A model generated the notes under the pieces. That model saw nothing but the letters and a program-made list of their open reading frames with translations. It did not search any database and was not told the DNA's origin. Shown piece after piece: positions 24,017 through 32,746 of a stretch of DNA of 37,561 nt. How positions within the stretch are numbered: the first letter of the stretch is position 1; the number at the start of each line of letters is the position of its first letter. Location: positions 1 through 37,561 of the forward strand of contig JACQHC010000061.1 of NCBI GenBank assembly GCA_016199245.1, read 5' to 3'. Origin of the DNA: Gemmatimonadota bacterium. GTDB taxonomy: Bacteria > Gemmatimonadota > Gemmatimonadetes > Gemmatimonadales > GWC2-71-9. The position numbers and the translations under genes are program-made.

Positions 24017-25365
24017 CGGGGCTCAAGCGGTCGCTCACGGCCGTCGAGTATTTCACGTTCGGCTTCGGCACAATGATCGGAGTCGGCTGGCTGGTGCTGA
24101 TGCCCGACTGGCTGGGGCGCGGCGGGCCGGGCGGTGCCATGCTGGCGTTCGCCGTGGGGGGCGTCTTGCTCCTGCCCATCGCGCTCACCTACGGGCGGCT
24201 GGTGCGCCAGATCCCCGACGCCGGCGCGGAGATCGCCTACGCCGAGCGCGTGTTCCCGCCATTCGTGGCGTTCGCGGCCGGATGGATCATGGTGCTGGCC
24301 TACGCGATCGTATGCCCATGGGAAGCGGTGGTGATCGGCAACCTGCTCGCCCGTATCGTCCCCGTGATGGACACGATGCCGCTGTACGAGGTGGCGGGGC
24401 GCACGATCTACGCCCCGCGGCTCGCGGCCGGGCTCGTGCTCGCCGCCCTGATCACCGCAATCAACTACCGCGGGATCCGTCAGAGCGGCCTGTTTCAGGA
24501 CGTCACCACCTTCGGCCTGCTCGCGGCGTTCGCGGTCTTCGCCACGCTTGGCCTGCTGCGCGGGGAGTCGGAGCGCGTGACGCCGCTATTCGCCCGACCC
24601 GGGGCGGCCGGCGCGCTGGTTTCCACGGTGCTGGTGATGCAGATCGTGCCGTATTTCATGACGGGTTTCGAATCCGTGGTGAAGGGCTCGGAGGAAGCCC
24701 GATCGGGCTTCGAGCCGCGGCATTTCGGGCGCGCAATCAATCTGTCGGTGGCGTCCGGGGCGCTGTTCTACGTCGTGATTGTGGCCGCCGTGGCGTTTGT
24801 GTACCCGTGGCGCGAGATCGTCGAGGGGAACATCGGGACCGAAGCGGCGTTCCAGCGCGCATTCGGGTCGCGCACGATCACCAACGTGATCCTCATCGGG
24901 GCGTTTCTCTCGTTGTTCAAGGTATTCAACGGCAATTTCGTGGCGGCGACGCGGCTCGCGTTCGCGATCGGCAGGCGCGGGCTGGTTCACGCGTCACTCG
25001 GAAGCGTACACCCGGTCTACGGCACGCCGGGCGTCGCCATTCTCCTCATGGGCGCGTTCACGGCCGCGGCGTCTTTACTGGGGGACGCGCTGCTCATCCC
25101 GGTGACCGAGGTGGGCTCGCTCGCCTCCGGCGTGGGCTGGCTCTCGGCGTGCCTCGCGTATCTCCTGCTGCGGCCAGCGGGCGGATCACGCGCAGGCGTG
25201 GTGACCGCATCTGTCGGCGCGCTGGCCGCGCTCGGCATCATCGTGATGAAGGTCGTGCCCGGCGTCCCGGGAAGTTTCCGGCCCGCCGAATGGGTGGCGC
25301 TCGCCGCCTGGTGCGCGCTGGGCCTGGGGTTCTGGCTGGCGAGACCGCGAGCGGCATCACGCTGA
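24013..25365 (+). CDS. APC-superfamily amino-acid permease
   Basis: 450 residues from the GTG overlapping the previous stop (GTGA). The first helix has the APC signature [17 protein letters not shown] in form ([17 protein letters not shown] here), and about 12 hydrophobic segments follow, with the conserved [17 protein letters not shown] after helix 2 and [13 protein letters not shown] in the middle. It is an inner-membrane transporter that presumably imports an amino acid or amine by proton symport or exchange. Coupling to the small ABM-type protein is tight, but the substrate is unknown. Confidence 0.87.
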   Translation: MTGLKRSLTAVEYFTFGFGTMIGVGWLVLMPDWLGRGGPGGAMLAFAVGGVLLLPIALTYGRLVRQIPDAGAEIAYAERVFPPFVAFAAGWIMVLAYAIVCPWEAVVIGNLLARIVPVMDTMPLYEVAGRTIYAPRLAAGLVLAALITAINYRGIRQSGLFQDVTTFGLLAAFAVFATLGLLRGESERVTPLFARPGAAGALVSTVLVMQIVPYFMTGFESVVKGSEEARSGFEPRHFGRAINLSVASGALFYVVIVAAVAFVYPWREIVEGNIGTEAAFQRAFGSRTITNVILIGAFLSLFKVFNGNFVAATRLAFAIGRRGLVHASLGSVHPVYGTPGVAILLMGAFTAAASLLGDALLIPVTEVGSLASGVGWLSACLAYLLLRPAGGSRAGVVTASVGALAALGIIVMKVVPGVPGSFRPAEWVALAAWCALGLGFWLARPRAASR

Positions 25366-25469
25366 GCCCCGCCGCTTGCCAGCCTTGCGCGAGCCCCCGC
25401 TCCGCCGGCAGCTTAGCGCCGCAGGCCGGCTACGGCTCGCGAACAACTCGGAACGTCCGGAGCGCACTT

Positions 25470-27434
25470 ATGTCCACCACCCGCCGTCACTGCGTGCTCG
25501 TCGCCGCAGCACTCACGCTTACCGCCGCAGCCGCCGGCGCCCAGGCGCGCCCCGGCGGGCTCACACCCGAGCAGGTCCAGCAGCGCTGGGACTTGGAGAA
25601 CCAGCTTCAATCACTGGCCGTGGTCGAGCGCAAGGTGATGGTGCCCATGCGCGACGGCGCGCGCATGGCCGCGGACATCTACCGTCCGAAAGACACCACG
25701 AAGAGGTATCCCGCCATCTTCGTGCGCACGCCGTACAACTTCAACTTCTGGGACGTGCGGAACGGCGTGCCACGCGCCATGACCGCCGAGCTGGACGCCG
25801 TGAAGCGCGGCTACGCGTACGTGTCCATGAACGAGCGCGGGCATTTCTTTTCCGAGGGGAACTACGACATTCTCGGGCCGCCACTCACCGACGGTTACGA
25901 CGCAATCCAGTGGATCTCGACGCGGCACTGGTCCAACGGCAAGGCCGGATTGATCGGGTGCTCCTCGACCGCCGAGTGGCAGATGGCCGTGGCGTCCACC
26001 GACCCATCGGGACTCGCAACCCTGATCCCGCAGGGGTTTGGCGCCGGCGTGGGCCGGGTGGGGCCGTACTTCGAGCAGGGCAACTGGTACCGTGGCGGCG
26101 CCGTGCAGATGCTGTTCATCGCCTGGCTGTACGGCGAGCAGAACCAGGTGCGTCCCATGTTCCCGCCGAACACGTCCCAGGAGGACCTGATCCGCGCCTC
26201 TAAGTCCTACGACCTGGCACAGCAGCTCCCGCCGCTGGACTGGTCGAAGGCCCTGCGGCATTTGCCCGTGATGGACATCATGCGGGCCGTGGATGGACCG
26301 CCGGGGATTTTCGCGGACTCGATGCCGGTCGCGACCGGCGGCGCCATGATCAAGCGCGCACCTAACGATCCTGCCTGGTACCGAGGCGGCCTGTGGCACG
26401 ACGACATGCCGATCAACCTGCCCGCGTTGTGGATGATGTCGTGGTACGATGTGTCGGTCGGTCCTAACCTCGCCGCGTACAACCACGTGCGACGGACCGC
26501 GAAGGGCGAGGCAGCCAAACAGCAGTACGCCATGATCGCGCCCACGCTGCACTGCGCCCACAGACGGGCCACGGAGAACCTGGTGGTGGGCGAGCGGAAC
26601 GTGGGGGACCCGCGCTACGACTACGACGCGCTCACGTTCGGCTGGTTCGACATCTTCCTCAAGGGCGAGCGGTCCGCGTTGCTCGACACGCTCCCCAGGG
26701 TCCGCTACTACACGATGGGGATGAACAAGTGGCAGACGTCCGATACGTGGCCACCGGCCGGCGCGGCGCCGATGACGTTCCATCTGTCGAGCGGCGGCAA
26801 GGCGAACACGTTGAACGGCGATGGCCGGCTCACGCTGACCGCGCCCGGCACGGACGCGCCCGACCGCTTCATCTACGATCCCATGAACCCGGTGCCGTCC
26901 TACGGCGGCAACGTGTGCTGCACGGGCAACGCCGTGCAGGCCGGCGCGTTCGACCAGCGGAAGATGGAGGAGCGGCCCGACATCCTGGTCTACAGCACCG
27001 AGCCGCTCCCCGACGGAATGGAGGTGAGCGGCCCCATCGAGGTCACGCTGTACGCATCGAGCGACGTCAGGGACACCGACTTCACGGTCAAGCTCATCGA
27101 TGTCTATCCCGACGGCCGTGCCTACAACCTGGATGAGACCATCCAGCGGATGCGCTACCGCGACGGCTACGACAAACCACCCGTGTGGATGGAGGCGGAT
27201 AAGGTCTACCGGGTCACGTTCCAACCGATGACCACGAGCAATTACTTCGACGCGGGCCACCGGATTCGCCTCGAGGTCTCCAGCAGCAATTTCCCGCGCT
27301 TCGATCGGAACCTGAACACGGGTGGGCGCAACTACGACGAAGCGACAGGCGTCGTGGCGCACAACGCGGTGCACCACTCGACGCGCTATCCCTCGTCGCT
27401 CACGATCTCCGTCGTTCGACGGCCTCAGCCTTAG
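25470..27434 (+). CDS. Secreted CocE/NonD-family X-Pro dipeptidyl-peptidase-like hydrolase
   Basis: 654 residues from ATG 25470 ([26 protein letters not shown]), which gives a clean signal peptide; the track's longer frame runs back through the permease gene. The N-terminal part has the family entry [20 protein letters not shown] and VRTPYNF, then [12 protein letters not shown]. The serine nucleophile is probably in [12 protein letters not shown]; a His in [10 protein letters not shown] is a candidate for the triad. The C-terminal jelly-roll domain begins near [12 protein letters not shown] and includes [30 protein letters not shown]-type segments. It is a periplasmic or outer-surface esterase or peptidase acting on acyl or X-Pro substrates. 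Confidence 0.9.
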   Translation: MSTTRRHCVLVAAALTLTAAAAGAQARPGGLTPEQVQQRWDLENQLQSLAVVERKVMVPMRDGARMAADIYRPKDTTKRYPAIFVRTPYNFNFWDVRNGVPRAMTAELDAVKRGYAYVSMNERGHFFSEGNYDILGPPLTDGYDAIQWISTRHWSNGKAGLIGCSSTAEWQMAVASTDPSGLATLIPQGFGAGVGRVGPYFEQGNWYRGGAVQMLFIAWLYGEQNQVRPMFPPNTSQEDLIRASKSYDLAQQLPPLDWSKALRHLPVMDIMRAVDGPPGIFADSMPVATGGAMIKRAPNDPAWYRGGLWHDDMPINLPALWMMSWYDVSVGPNLAAYNHVRRTAKGEAAKQQYAMIAPTLHCAHRRATENLVVGERNVGDPRYDYDALTFGWFDIFLKGERSALLDTLPRVRYYTMGMNKWQTSDTWPPAGAAPMTFHLSSGGKANTLNGDGRLTLTAPGTDAPDRFIYDPMNPVPSYGGNVCCTGNAVQAGAFDQRKMEERPDILVYSTEPLPDGMEVSGPIEVTLYASSDVRDTDFTVKLIDVYPDGRAYNLDETIQRMRYRDGYDKPPVWMEADKVYRVTFQPMTTSNYFDAGHRIRLEVSSSNFPRFDRNLNTGGRNYDEATGVVAHNAVHHSTRYPSSLTISVVRRPQP

Positions 27435-27456
27435 CCACGAGAAGGAGGCAACTCAC

Positions 27457-27726
27457 GTGACGGTTGCAGCAGCTGGCGCCGCCATCGCCAACGCGATCAA
27501 GGCCTCGGGGGTCATCGTGCGGCTGGAGCCCGAGACGTTCCAGCAGCTCGTTGGTCGCATGGAGGACCCGCTCATCGTGCGATCGAAGAGCACGTTCTTC
27601 GGCGAGCGGTTCCACTATCTCACGGGGTACAAAGGCCTCGCGTTCTACACGAAGACAAAGACCGCGCTGATGCTGCCGGGCCGCGCGGAGGTGATCGAAG
27701 CCAAGTCGATCTCCATGCCGGAGTAG
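27457..27726 (+). CDS. Small conserved-looking protein, unknown function
   Basis: 89 residues from GTG 27457, six bases after an ideal aaggagg site, only ~20 bp after the hydrolase stop, so probably cotranscribed. The body reads IANAIKASGVIVRLEPETFQQLV, then FGERFHYLTGYKGLAFYTKTKTAL and a final EVIEAKSISMPE. It is a mixed alpha/beta composition with no membrane segment or signal. I do not recognise a family. The upstream frame in the track (from 27322) only shadows the hydrolase. Confidence 0.75.
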   Translation: MTVAAAGAAIANAIKASGVIVRLEPETFQQLVGRMEDPLIVRSKSTFFGERFHYLTGYKGLAFYTKTKTALMLPGRAEVIEAKSISMPE

Positions 27727-27753
27727 CACCACAGCGACTTGCGCGAAGCTTCC

Positions 27754-29094
27754 CTAGAAGTTGTACTCCAGCCCCAGCGTCCACGCGACGCCGGGCCGCA
27801 GGCCGCCCCGGTTCAGCGGCCACAGCGAGTTGGTGACGATCGTGAGCCCGGGACGCGTCACGAACTTGAAGCCCAGCGACCCGTTCACGATGTCGTCGCG
27901 GCCGTCGGGGATGTTGGTGGGCTCGATGGTGCGGCGGAACGGCACGTCGATGTGCACGACTCCCGGAATCACCAGCCCGCTCTCACCCGCTTCCAGCTCC
28001 GAGATCAAGTCCACCGCCAGCGTGGCCCAGTCGGACAGCGCGTGATCGAAGCCGGCGGTGGCGAGGACGGCGTCATTCAGCTCGCCGCCGCTGCGGTACA
28101 CGTAGCCCACGTTGGCGTGCGGCGAGAAGCTGCCGAACCGCGCGGACACCATGCCGAGTCCGCGGACGGCCGTGTGCCCCGCGCCGAGCAGGTCGGTCGC
28201 GTCGCCGGTGGCGAAGCGGGCATCCGCCAGGATGCCGAACGCCGCCCGCTCGGATTGCGAGAGCCGCACTTTCAGCCGCGCGGCGACGTCGCCCACACCC
28301 GTGGCGGAGCCCTCCACGAACCGTGACGCCGCAAGCTCGGGGTTCGTGGGAACCCCCGCGAAGAAGTGCGTCGCGCTGGTGCCACCGAACGGCACGACCT
28401 GTGCCACGCTGGTGCCGCGCAACGACGCCGAGACCACGGGCACCGCCACGCCGACGTCCATCCAATCCAGCAGGCCGTAGCTCAACACGAACACCGTGGC
28501 CGTGACGTCGAGTTTGATTGAGAGATCGAGCGCGATGAAGTCGTTCTCGAGCGTCGGTCGTCCCATGACGGCGCAATCGCCCCCGAACAGCGTATCGCAG
28601 CCGGGGAAATTCGAGTTCGCGTGCGTGAAGTTGAGCTCGATGTTCGCGAGGTCCACGCCGCGCACGGACTGGAAATGCATGCGATTCACGTTGACGCCGG
28701 CGAGCACGCGGCCCCGCCCGAGCGTCTGCGCCCGCTCGGCGAAGATGGGGCCGGCGGACGTGGACGTGGCGACCGGCACCCCGCCCTCAAACCGGAAGGT
28801 CTGCCCGCTGCTCGTCGCGCTGATGGGCAGGTTCGCGACGGAGCTGCCGATAGCGCTGGTCAGGAATCCGATCAGCGTCGCATTGCCTTCCACCGCGGCC
28901 GGCACGAAGTGGCTGCCGTGCGCCTGAACGGACGCCGGATTGCTCGCCCCGGCGGTGCCGGCGAGGAACAGCGGCTGGCCACCCGAGCCGAAAATGAACA
29001 GGTCACTGATCAGGTCCCGGAGTCCCTGCGCCTGGAGCGGCGCAGCGATACCGGAGACGCTCACGACGACGAACACGCACAGAGAACGCGTCAT
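27754..29094 (-). CDS. Outer-membrane beta-barrel protein, unknown ligand
   Basis: 446 residues with a signal peptide (SLCVFVVVSVSGIAAPLQAQ) and many alternating amphipathic strands. It ends in LGLEYNF; a terminal Phe is the usual signal for outer-membrane barrel assembly. Two cysteines (FPGCDTLFGGDCAV) may make a loop disulphide. Strands such as VGVAVPVVSASL, ARFGSFSPHANVGYVYRSG and GLTIVTNSLWPLN resemble FadL/phenol-transporter-like 'transporter' barrels, but no family can be fixed. It starts 10 bases after the zinc-ribbon kinase stop on the same strand, so it is the last gene of the globin-kinase operon. Confidence 0.8.
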   Translation of the reverse strand: MTRSLCVFVVVSVSGIAAPLQAQGLRDLISDLFIFGSGGQPLFLAGTAGASNPASVQAHGSHFVPAAVEGNATLIGFLTSAIGSSVANLPISATSSGQTFRFEGGVPVATSTSAGPIFAERAQTLGRGRVLAGVNVNRMHFQSVRGVDLANIELNFTHANSNFPGCDTLFGGDCAVMGRPTLENDFIALDLSIKLDVTATVFVLSYGLLDWMDVGVAVPVVSASLRGTSVAQVVPFGGTSATHFFAGVPTNPELAASRFVEGSATGVGDVAARLKVRLSQSERAAFGILADARFATGDATDLLGAGHTAVRGLGMVSARFGSFSPHANVGYVYRSGGELNDAVLATAGFDHALSDWATLAVDLISELEAGESGLVIPGVVHIDVPFRRTIEPTNIPDGRDDIVNGSLGFKFVTRPGLTIVTNSLWPLNRGGLRPGVAWTLGLEYNF

Positions 29095-29104
29095 CCACCC
29101 TCCA

Positions 29105-31393
29105 TCATTGCACGCTCACGATCTGCCAACCCGCTGTCGAGCGGCGCAGCCGCAGCGTAAACGTCGTGTTCTGGGTCTGCCGGCGGTCCGAGCGGAACTC
29201 GTACACCGCCGCGATGCTGGCACGCGCGGAATCGCCGTCTGCCTCGAGCGCGGCAATGGCGAGGCGCGCCGACAGCTCACTCACGTTGCCGAAGAACGCG
29301 CGCCACCCTTGCTCCTGCTGCGCCGTGATCCCGGGGTACAGGCGGCGGATGCGCCCCAGGTCCTCGGCCTCGATGGCCTGGCGGTACTGCTCGACTACCT
29401 CCCGGATCTCGGGCCGCGGGTCCACCGCGGCGGCGGGCTTCGGCTGGGGCTCGGCGGGGGCGGCGGGTGGTGGTCGCTCCGGCGTCACGACCGGAGCGGC
29501 TGGAGCCGCGGCAGCCGCGACCACGACAGTGGTCGTGGCGGAGCGGCCTTCGCTCGTGCCGGTGATCGTCGCGGTTCCCGCAGCGGCCGCGGTCACCTCG
29601 CCGTCCGCGCTCACCGCAGCGATCCGCGGCTCCGACGACGTCCACGTCACCCGGCGATCGGGCAGCGACGACCCGTCCGCCGCCCGCGGCGATGCCGTGA
29701 GCCTGGCGGTTTCTCCCACGGTGAGCAGGAGTGTCGCGGGCGAGAGCGCGATCGCGGCGACCGGCGGCGGTGCCACGGCGCGGGGAGCGACAGGCGCCGA
29801 GGGCGCCGCAGCGACCGTGACAACCACGATCCCCGAGCTTCCGCCGCTCCGTGCCACCACCCTTCCCTGTCCGCTACTGATCCCCCGGACGACGCCCTGC
29901 GCGGATACTGCCGCGACGGCGGGATCGAGCGCCTCCCAGCTCACGTCGCTCGCGGTGGCCGCGCCGAGCGAGTCCCGCGGGACGGCCGACAGCCGCGCCT
30001 CGGTCCCCACGGTGAGCGCGAGCGACATGGGCGAAACGTCGAGCCGGGCGACGGCCGCGCGCGAGATCGAAGCCGCCGGTGCGAGTGGAGCTTCTTGCTC
30101 GCCGCGCGGCCGAACGAGCACGACGACGCCGACGACCGCGACCGCGACGGCCGGCACACTCCACGCGATCCATCGCCGGCCCCGCCACGCGCCGACCGCC
30201 GCGCTGGCGTAGGGCGCGGGCGTGCTGGGTGTCGTCGGGGGGAACGGACGCGCCGCACTCCGGGCGCCCGACGTCGGCGCCGGGCGGGGCGTCCGCGGGT
30301 GCGGCACCGGACTCGCCGGCGTGCGGAACTTGTCGAGCAGCTTCGCGGTCCCCGCGGACTGGACCAGCGTCAGGATCCGTGTGCGGACCGCGTCGTGCGT
30401 TTCCGAGGCCACGCCGACCGCCGCGACGGCCTCCTCGATGGTCGGGAACCGGTCCGCCGGGTCCTTGGCGATCATGTGCATGACGGCGGCCGCGAGCTCC
30501 GGCGGGCAATCGGCGCGGAACTCGTGGACCGGCGGCGGCGCCGTGTGACAGTGATCGTAGATCATGTTGACCATTGTCGCGCTCGCGAACGGCGGCCGGC
30601 CGGTCAGCATCTCGAACGCGACGATACCCAGGGAGTATTGGTCCGCCGCTCCGGTGACTTCCCCACCCTGGCATTGCTCCGGGCTCATATAGGCCGGCGT
30701 GCCCACCATGCCGCCGGTCATGGTGAGCGCCTCCGCTTGCGCCACCTTCGCGATGCCGAAATCGGTCATGATGAGCCAGCCGTCCTGGTCGAGCATGATG
30801 TTGCCCGGCTTCACGTCGCGGTGCACCACGCCGTTGCGGTGGGCGTGGCCCAGCGCCGCGCCGGCCTGATTGAGGATCGTCTGGATCACCGGAATGGGGA
30901 GCGGCCCGACTTCCTTGATCACGGACTCGAGCGACCGGCCCTCGACGTACTTCATCACGAAGTACACCAGGTCGCGGGACTCTTTGACCGCGAACACCGG
31001 GATGATGTGCGGGTGGCTGAGGCCCGCGGCGGTGCGCGCCTCGCGCTTGAACCGCTCCTGGATCTCCTTGTCCATGAGCATGAGGGCCGGCGCCATGCAC
31101 TTGATTGCCACGCGCCGGTTGAGCGCGAGGTCGTGTGCCAGGAACACGACGGCCATGCCACCGCGACCAATCTCGCTCAGCACTTCGTATTCGCCGAGCG
31201 TGGCGTCTCGCAGCGTTTTCAGGAGCCGCTGCTCACCGCTCGCGATGGACTCGGCACTCGGCCGGCGCCCGGGGCGGGATTCCGGCACGTCGCCGCGCGT
31301 TTCGGGCACGGCAACTACCTGGCTGCCGCACCGGGGACAGAAAGCGGCGTCGCCAGCGAGCGTGGCCCCGCACTTCGCGCAGTAGCCGGCCAC
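29105..31393 (-). CDS. Zinc-ribbon Ser/Thr protein kinase with two bacterial Ig-like domains
   Basis: 762 residues from a GTG (31393-31391). Residues 5-22 form a zinc ribbon (CAKCG and CPRCG). The kinase domain spans ~70-325: GRGGMA (76-81), Lys98 in VAIK, HRDVKPGN (191-198), DFG (211-213) and GTPAYMSPEQ. A Pro-rich linker leads to one membrane helix (408-427). Outside lie two Big_2-type Ig-like domains (about 449-528 and 545-628; each ends with an AATITG-like or GRVVARSGG strand and has WTSSEP or WEALDP), an Ala/Pro linker, and a terminal NTF2/DUF4440-like domain (EIREVVEQYRQAIEAEDLGRI). It is thus a transmembrane sensor kinase. Three bases separate it from the globin stop, and 10 bases separate its own stop from the outer-membrane protein gene. 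Confidence 0.9.
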   Translation of the reverse strand: MAGYCAKCGATLAGDAAFCPRCGSQVVAVPETRGDVPESRPGRRPSAESIASGEQRLLKTLRDATLGEYEVLSEIGRGGMAVVFLAHDLALNRRVAIKCMAPALMLMDKEIQERFKREARTAAGLSHPHIIPVFAVKESRDLVYFVMKYVEGRSLESVIKEVGPLPIPVIQTILNQAGAALGHAHRNGVVHRDVKPGNIMLDQDGWLIMTDFGIAKVAQAEALTMTGGMVGTPAYMSPEQCQGGEVTGAADQYSLGIVAFEMLTGRPPFASATMVNMIYDHCHTAPPPVHEFRADCPPELAAAVMHMIAKDPADRFPTIEEAVAAVGVASETHDAVRTRILTLVQSAGTAKLLDKFRTPASPVPHPRTPRPAPTSGARSAARPFPPTTPSTPAPYASAAVGAWRGRRWIAWSVPAVAVAVVGVVVLVRPRGEQEAPLAPAASISRAAVARLDVSPMSLALTVGTEARLSAVPRDSLGAATASDVSWEALDPAVAAVSAQGVVRGISSGQGRVVARSGGSSGIVVVTVAAAPSAPVAPRAVAPPPVAAIALSPATLLLTVGETARLTASPRAADGSSLPDRRVTWTSSEPRIAAVSADGEVTAAAAGTATITGTSEGRSATTTVVVAAAAAPAAPVVTPERPPPAAPAEPQPKPAAAVDPRPEIREVVEQYRQAIEAEDLGRIRRLYPGITAQQEQGWRAFFGNVSELSARLAIAALEADGDSARASIAAVYEFRSDRRQTQNTTFTLRLRRSTAGWQIVSVQ

Positions 31394-31396
31394 GGC

Positions 31397-31825
31397 TCAG
31401 TACCGTCCCTGCATGAACGCGATCCCGGGCGCGATTGCCGCGCGCCAGGCGTCGCCGACCTCGGCGGTGAACGCTGGGTCATGCTCGGCCACCGTCTGCA
31501 CAAGGGCATGCACGAAACTCGGGTACTGAGCCGGCCGGATGTCGAGGTCGCGCCGGCTGTGCCGATCCGCCACGCGCGTGAGCAGGACGGCGCCGTCGTC
31601 CGGCTGGGCGGGGAAGGCGAGCAGGAGTCCCAGCGCGTGCTTCATCAACTGATGTTGCCGCTCGAAGTCCGTGCGGGTGAACAGCGGCTCAACGTCGGGC
31701 GCCGCGCGGAACAAGTTGCGGTAGAAACAGGCGTAGAAATCCGGCACGGCCGAGCAGCGCTCGTAGCTCCCGCGGGCCAGTTGCAACGTGGCAGCGGGAA
31801 CCGCAGGTGGGGAGGGGGCCACCAT
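31397..31825 (-). CDS. Single-domain bacterial globin
   Basis: 142 residues. The globin fold is readable: an A-helix region SYERCSAVPDFYACFYRNLF, the CD corner PDVEPLFTRTDF with the conserved Phe (49), the E helix FERQHQLMKHALGLLLAF, the F helix LTRVADRHSRRDL with proximal His89, and the G/H helices ending in EVGDAWRAAIAPGIAF. It has no reductase or signalling domain. Such globins bind oxygen or nitric oxide on haem in the cytoplasm. The stop is three bases before the zinc-ribbon kinase start, which suggests joint translation and that the globin may feed an oxygen or NO signal to that kinase (inference). On the minus strand, TATCTA lies ten bases before the ATG and may be the -10. Confidence 0.85.
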   Translation of the reverse strand: MVAPSPPAVPAATLQLARGSYERCSAVPDFYACFYRNLFRAAPDVEPLFTRTDFERQHQLMKHALGLLLAFPAQPDDGAVLLTRVADRHSRRDLDIRPAQYPSFVHALVQTVAEHDPAFTAEVGDAWRAAIAPGIAFMQGRY

Positions 31826-31870
31826 TGTACCGCTCTAGATAACACGCTCCACGGAGGGGAGCAAACGGGT

Positions 31871-31910
31871 GATGGAGGGCGATCGAGGGCGATCGAGGCC
31901 GATCACGGGC
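31871..31910 (+). repeat. 10-bp tandem repeat, four units (gatcgagggc type)
   Basis: gatggagggc, gatcgagggc, gatcgaggcc and gatcacgggc follow one another in the gap between the divergent globin and small membrane protein genes. The last unit is identical to one at 6061-6070 inside the M14 gene. Confidence 0.8.
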
Positions 31911-31979
31911 AACCGACCCCCTGGCGTTCGCGCCAACGTGGCGGGACCTTTCATAGGGTCGTTCGAGAGGAGTGCCGCC

Positions 31980-32204
31980 ATGGCACCACTCGCCCGAGTC
32001 ACGGCAGACGCCGGCCGTCTCATCTTCCAGCTCGTCGAGGGTCATCCCACGCTCGGTGAGCGAGTGCACGCGTGGCGCGCAGCCGTCGCGCGGCGGCTTC
32101 CGGCAGGCCGTCGCCTGTTCGAGCTGACGCTGATCACGATCGTGGTGGCTGCCGCGCTGGTGTGGGTGTGGGTCCTCTGGACGCAGCCCATGAACCGGAG
32201 GTGA
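31980..32204 (+). CDS. Small single-pass membrane protein, unknown function
   Basis: 74 residues from ATG 31980, which has a gagaggag site upstream; the track's start at 31869 reads through the 10-bp repeat. A basic, helical N-terminal half (MAPLARVTADAGRLIFQL, then RVHAWRAAVARRL) is followed by one membrane helix (LFELTLITIVVAAALVWVWVLW) and a short end. No family is recognised. Its stop overlaps the VOC gene start (GTGA). Confidence 0.7.
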   Translation: MAPLARVTADAGRLIFQLVEGHPTLGERVHAWRAAVARRLPAGRRLFELTLITIVVAAALVWVWVLWTQPMNRR

Positions 32205-32602
32205 CACCGGCGAGGCCGAGCGGCATCCTTGAAACCGCGCTCTACGTCGCCGACCTCGAGCGGGCCGCGCGATTCTATCAAGCCACACTTGGATTCCAGG
32301 TCATGGTGTCCGGTGACCGATTGATCGCGCTCGCGGCGGCCGAGCAGCAGGTTCTGCTGTTGTTCAAGCAGGGGGCGTCGGCCACGCTGCCCGTGGGCTC
32401 TCATGACGGGGACGGACGGCTCCATCTGGCATTCGCGATCCCGGCGGCCGACCTCACGACGTGGGAGGATCATCTCGGGCGTCAGGGGATCGAGATAGAG
32501 GAGCGGCGTGTGTGGGAGCGCGGCGGAACCAGCGTGTATTTCCGCGATCCGGACGGGAACCTGGTGGAGCTGGCGACGCCCGGAGTTTGGCCGAACTACT
32601 AG
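32201..32602 (+). CDS. VOC-family (glyoxalase/dioxygenase-fold) protein
   Basis: 133 residues from the GTG that overlaps the previous stop. Two beta-alpha-beta-beta-beta modules are visible: ILETALYVADLERAARFYQATLGFQV, then RLHLAFAIPAADLTTWEDHL, ending in SVYFRDPDGNLVELATPG, the usual VOC close with a metal-ligand Glu. Candidate metal sites are His in RLHLAF and the Glu near the end. The reaction (isomerase, dioxygenase, or drug binding such as fosfomycin or bleomycin) cannot be told. It is followed by a truncated SugE gene. Confidence 0.87.
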   Translation: MTPARPSGILETALYVADLERAARFYQATLGFQVMVSGDRLIALAAAEQQVLLLFKQGASATLPVGSHDGDGRLHLAFAIPAADLTTWEDHLGRQGIEIEERRVWERGGTSVYFRDPDGNLVELATPGVWPNY

Positions 32603-32647
32603 GGCTCACACTAGCTTTCCGAGCCTCTCGACACGGTTAGCGCACCG

Positions 32648-32746
32648 ATGACCGTCCCCTGGCCCTTCCTGTTCTTCGCCGGCCTCGCCGAGGTGGTGTG
32701 GGCGGTCTTTCTCAAGCAGGCGCACGGCCTGGCGAGCCCCGCGTGA
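32648..32746 (+). pseudogene. SMR-family (SugE/Gdx-like) exporter, N-terminal fragment
   Basis: This 32-codon frame is too short for the ORF track. It reads MTVPWPFLFFAGLAEVVWAVFLKQAHGL and then stops. It matches the first membrane helix of SugE/Gdx small multidrug-resistance exporters, including the essential Glu (AGLAEVVWA). The other three helices are missing, and the TGA overlaps the GTG of the MOSC gene. It is probably a truncated remnant; a functional one-helix peptide is possible but unlikely. SugE-type proteins export guanidinium or quaternary amines as dimers of four-helix subunits. Confidence 0.65.

Noticed and set aside
24282-25469. Upstream extension of the CocE frame
   Set aside because: It overlaps the permease gene in another frame; a clean signal peptide begins at 25470.
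25611-27377. 588-residue minus-strand ORF
   Set aside because: It is antisense to the CocE-type hydrolase; low-complexity Val/His/Arg composition and no domain.
28940-32059. 1039-residue plus-strand ORF
   Set aside because: It is antisense to the kinase, globin and outer-membrane genes; its composition is Arg/His/Gly-rich, typical of a shadow frame in high-GC DNA.
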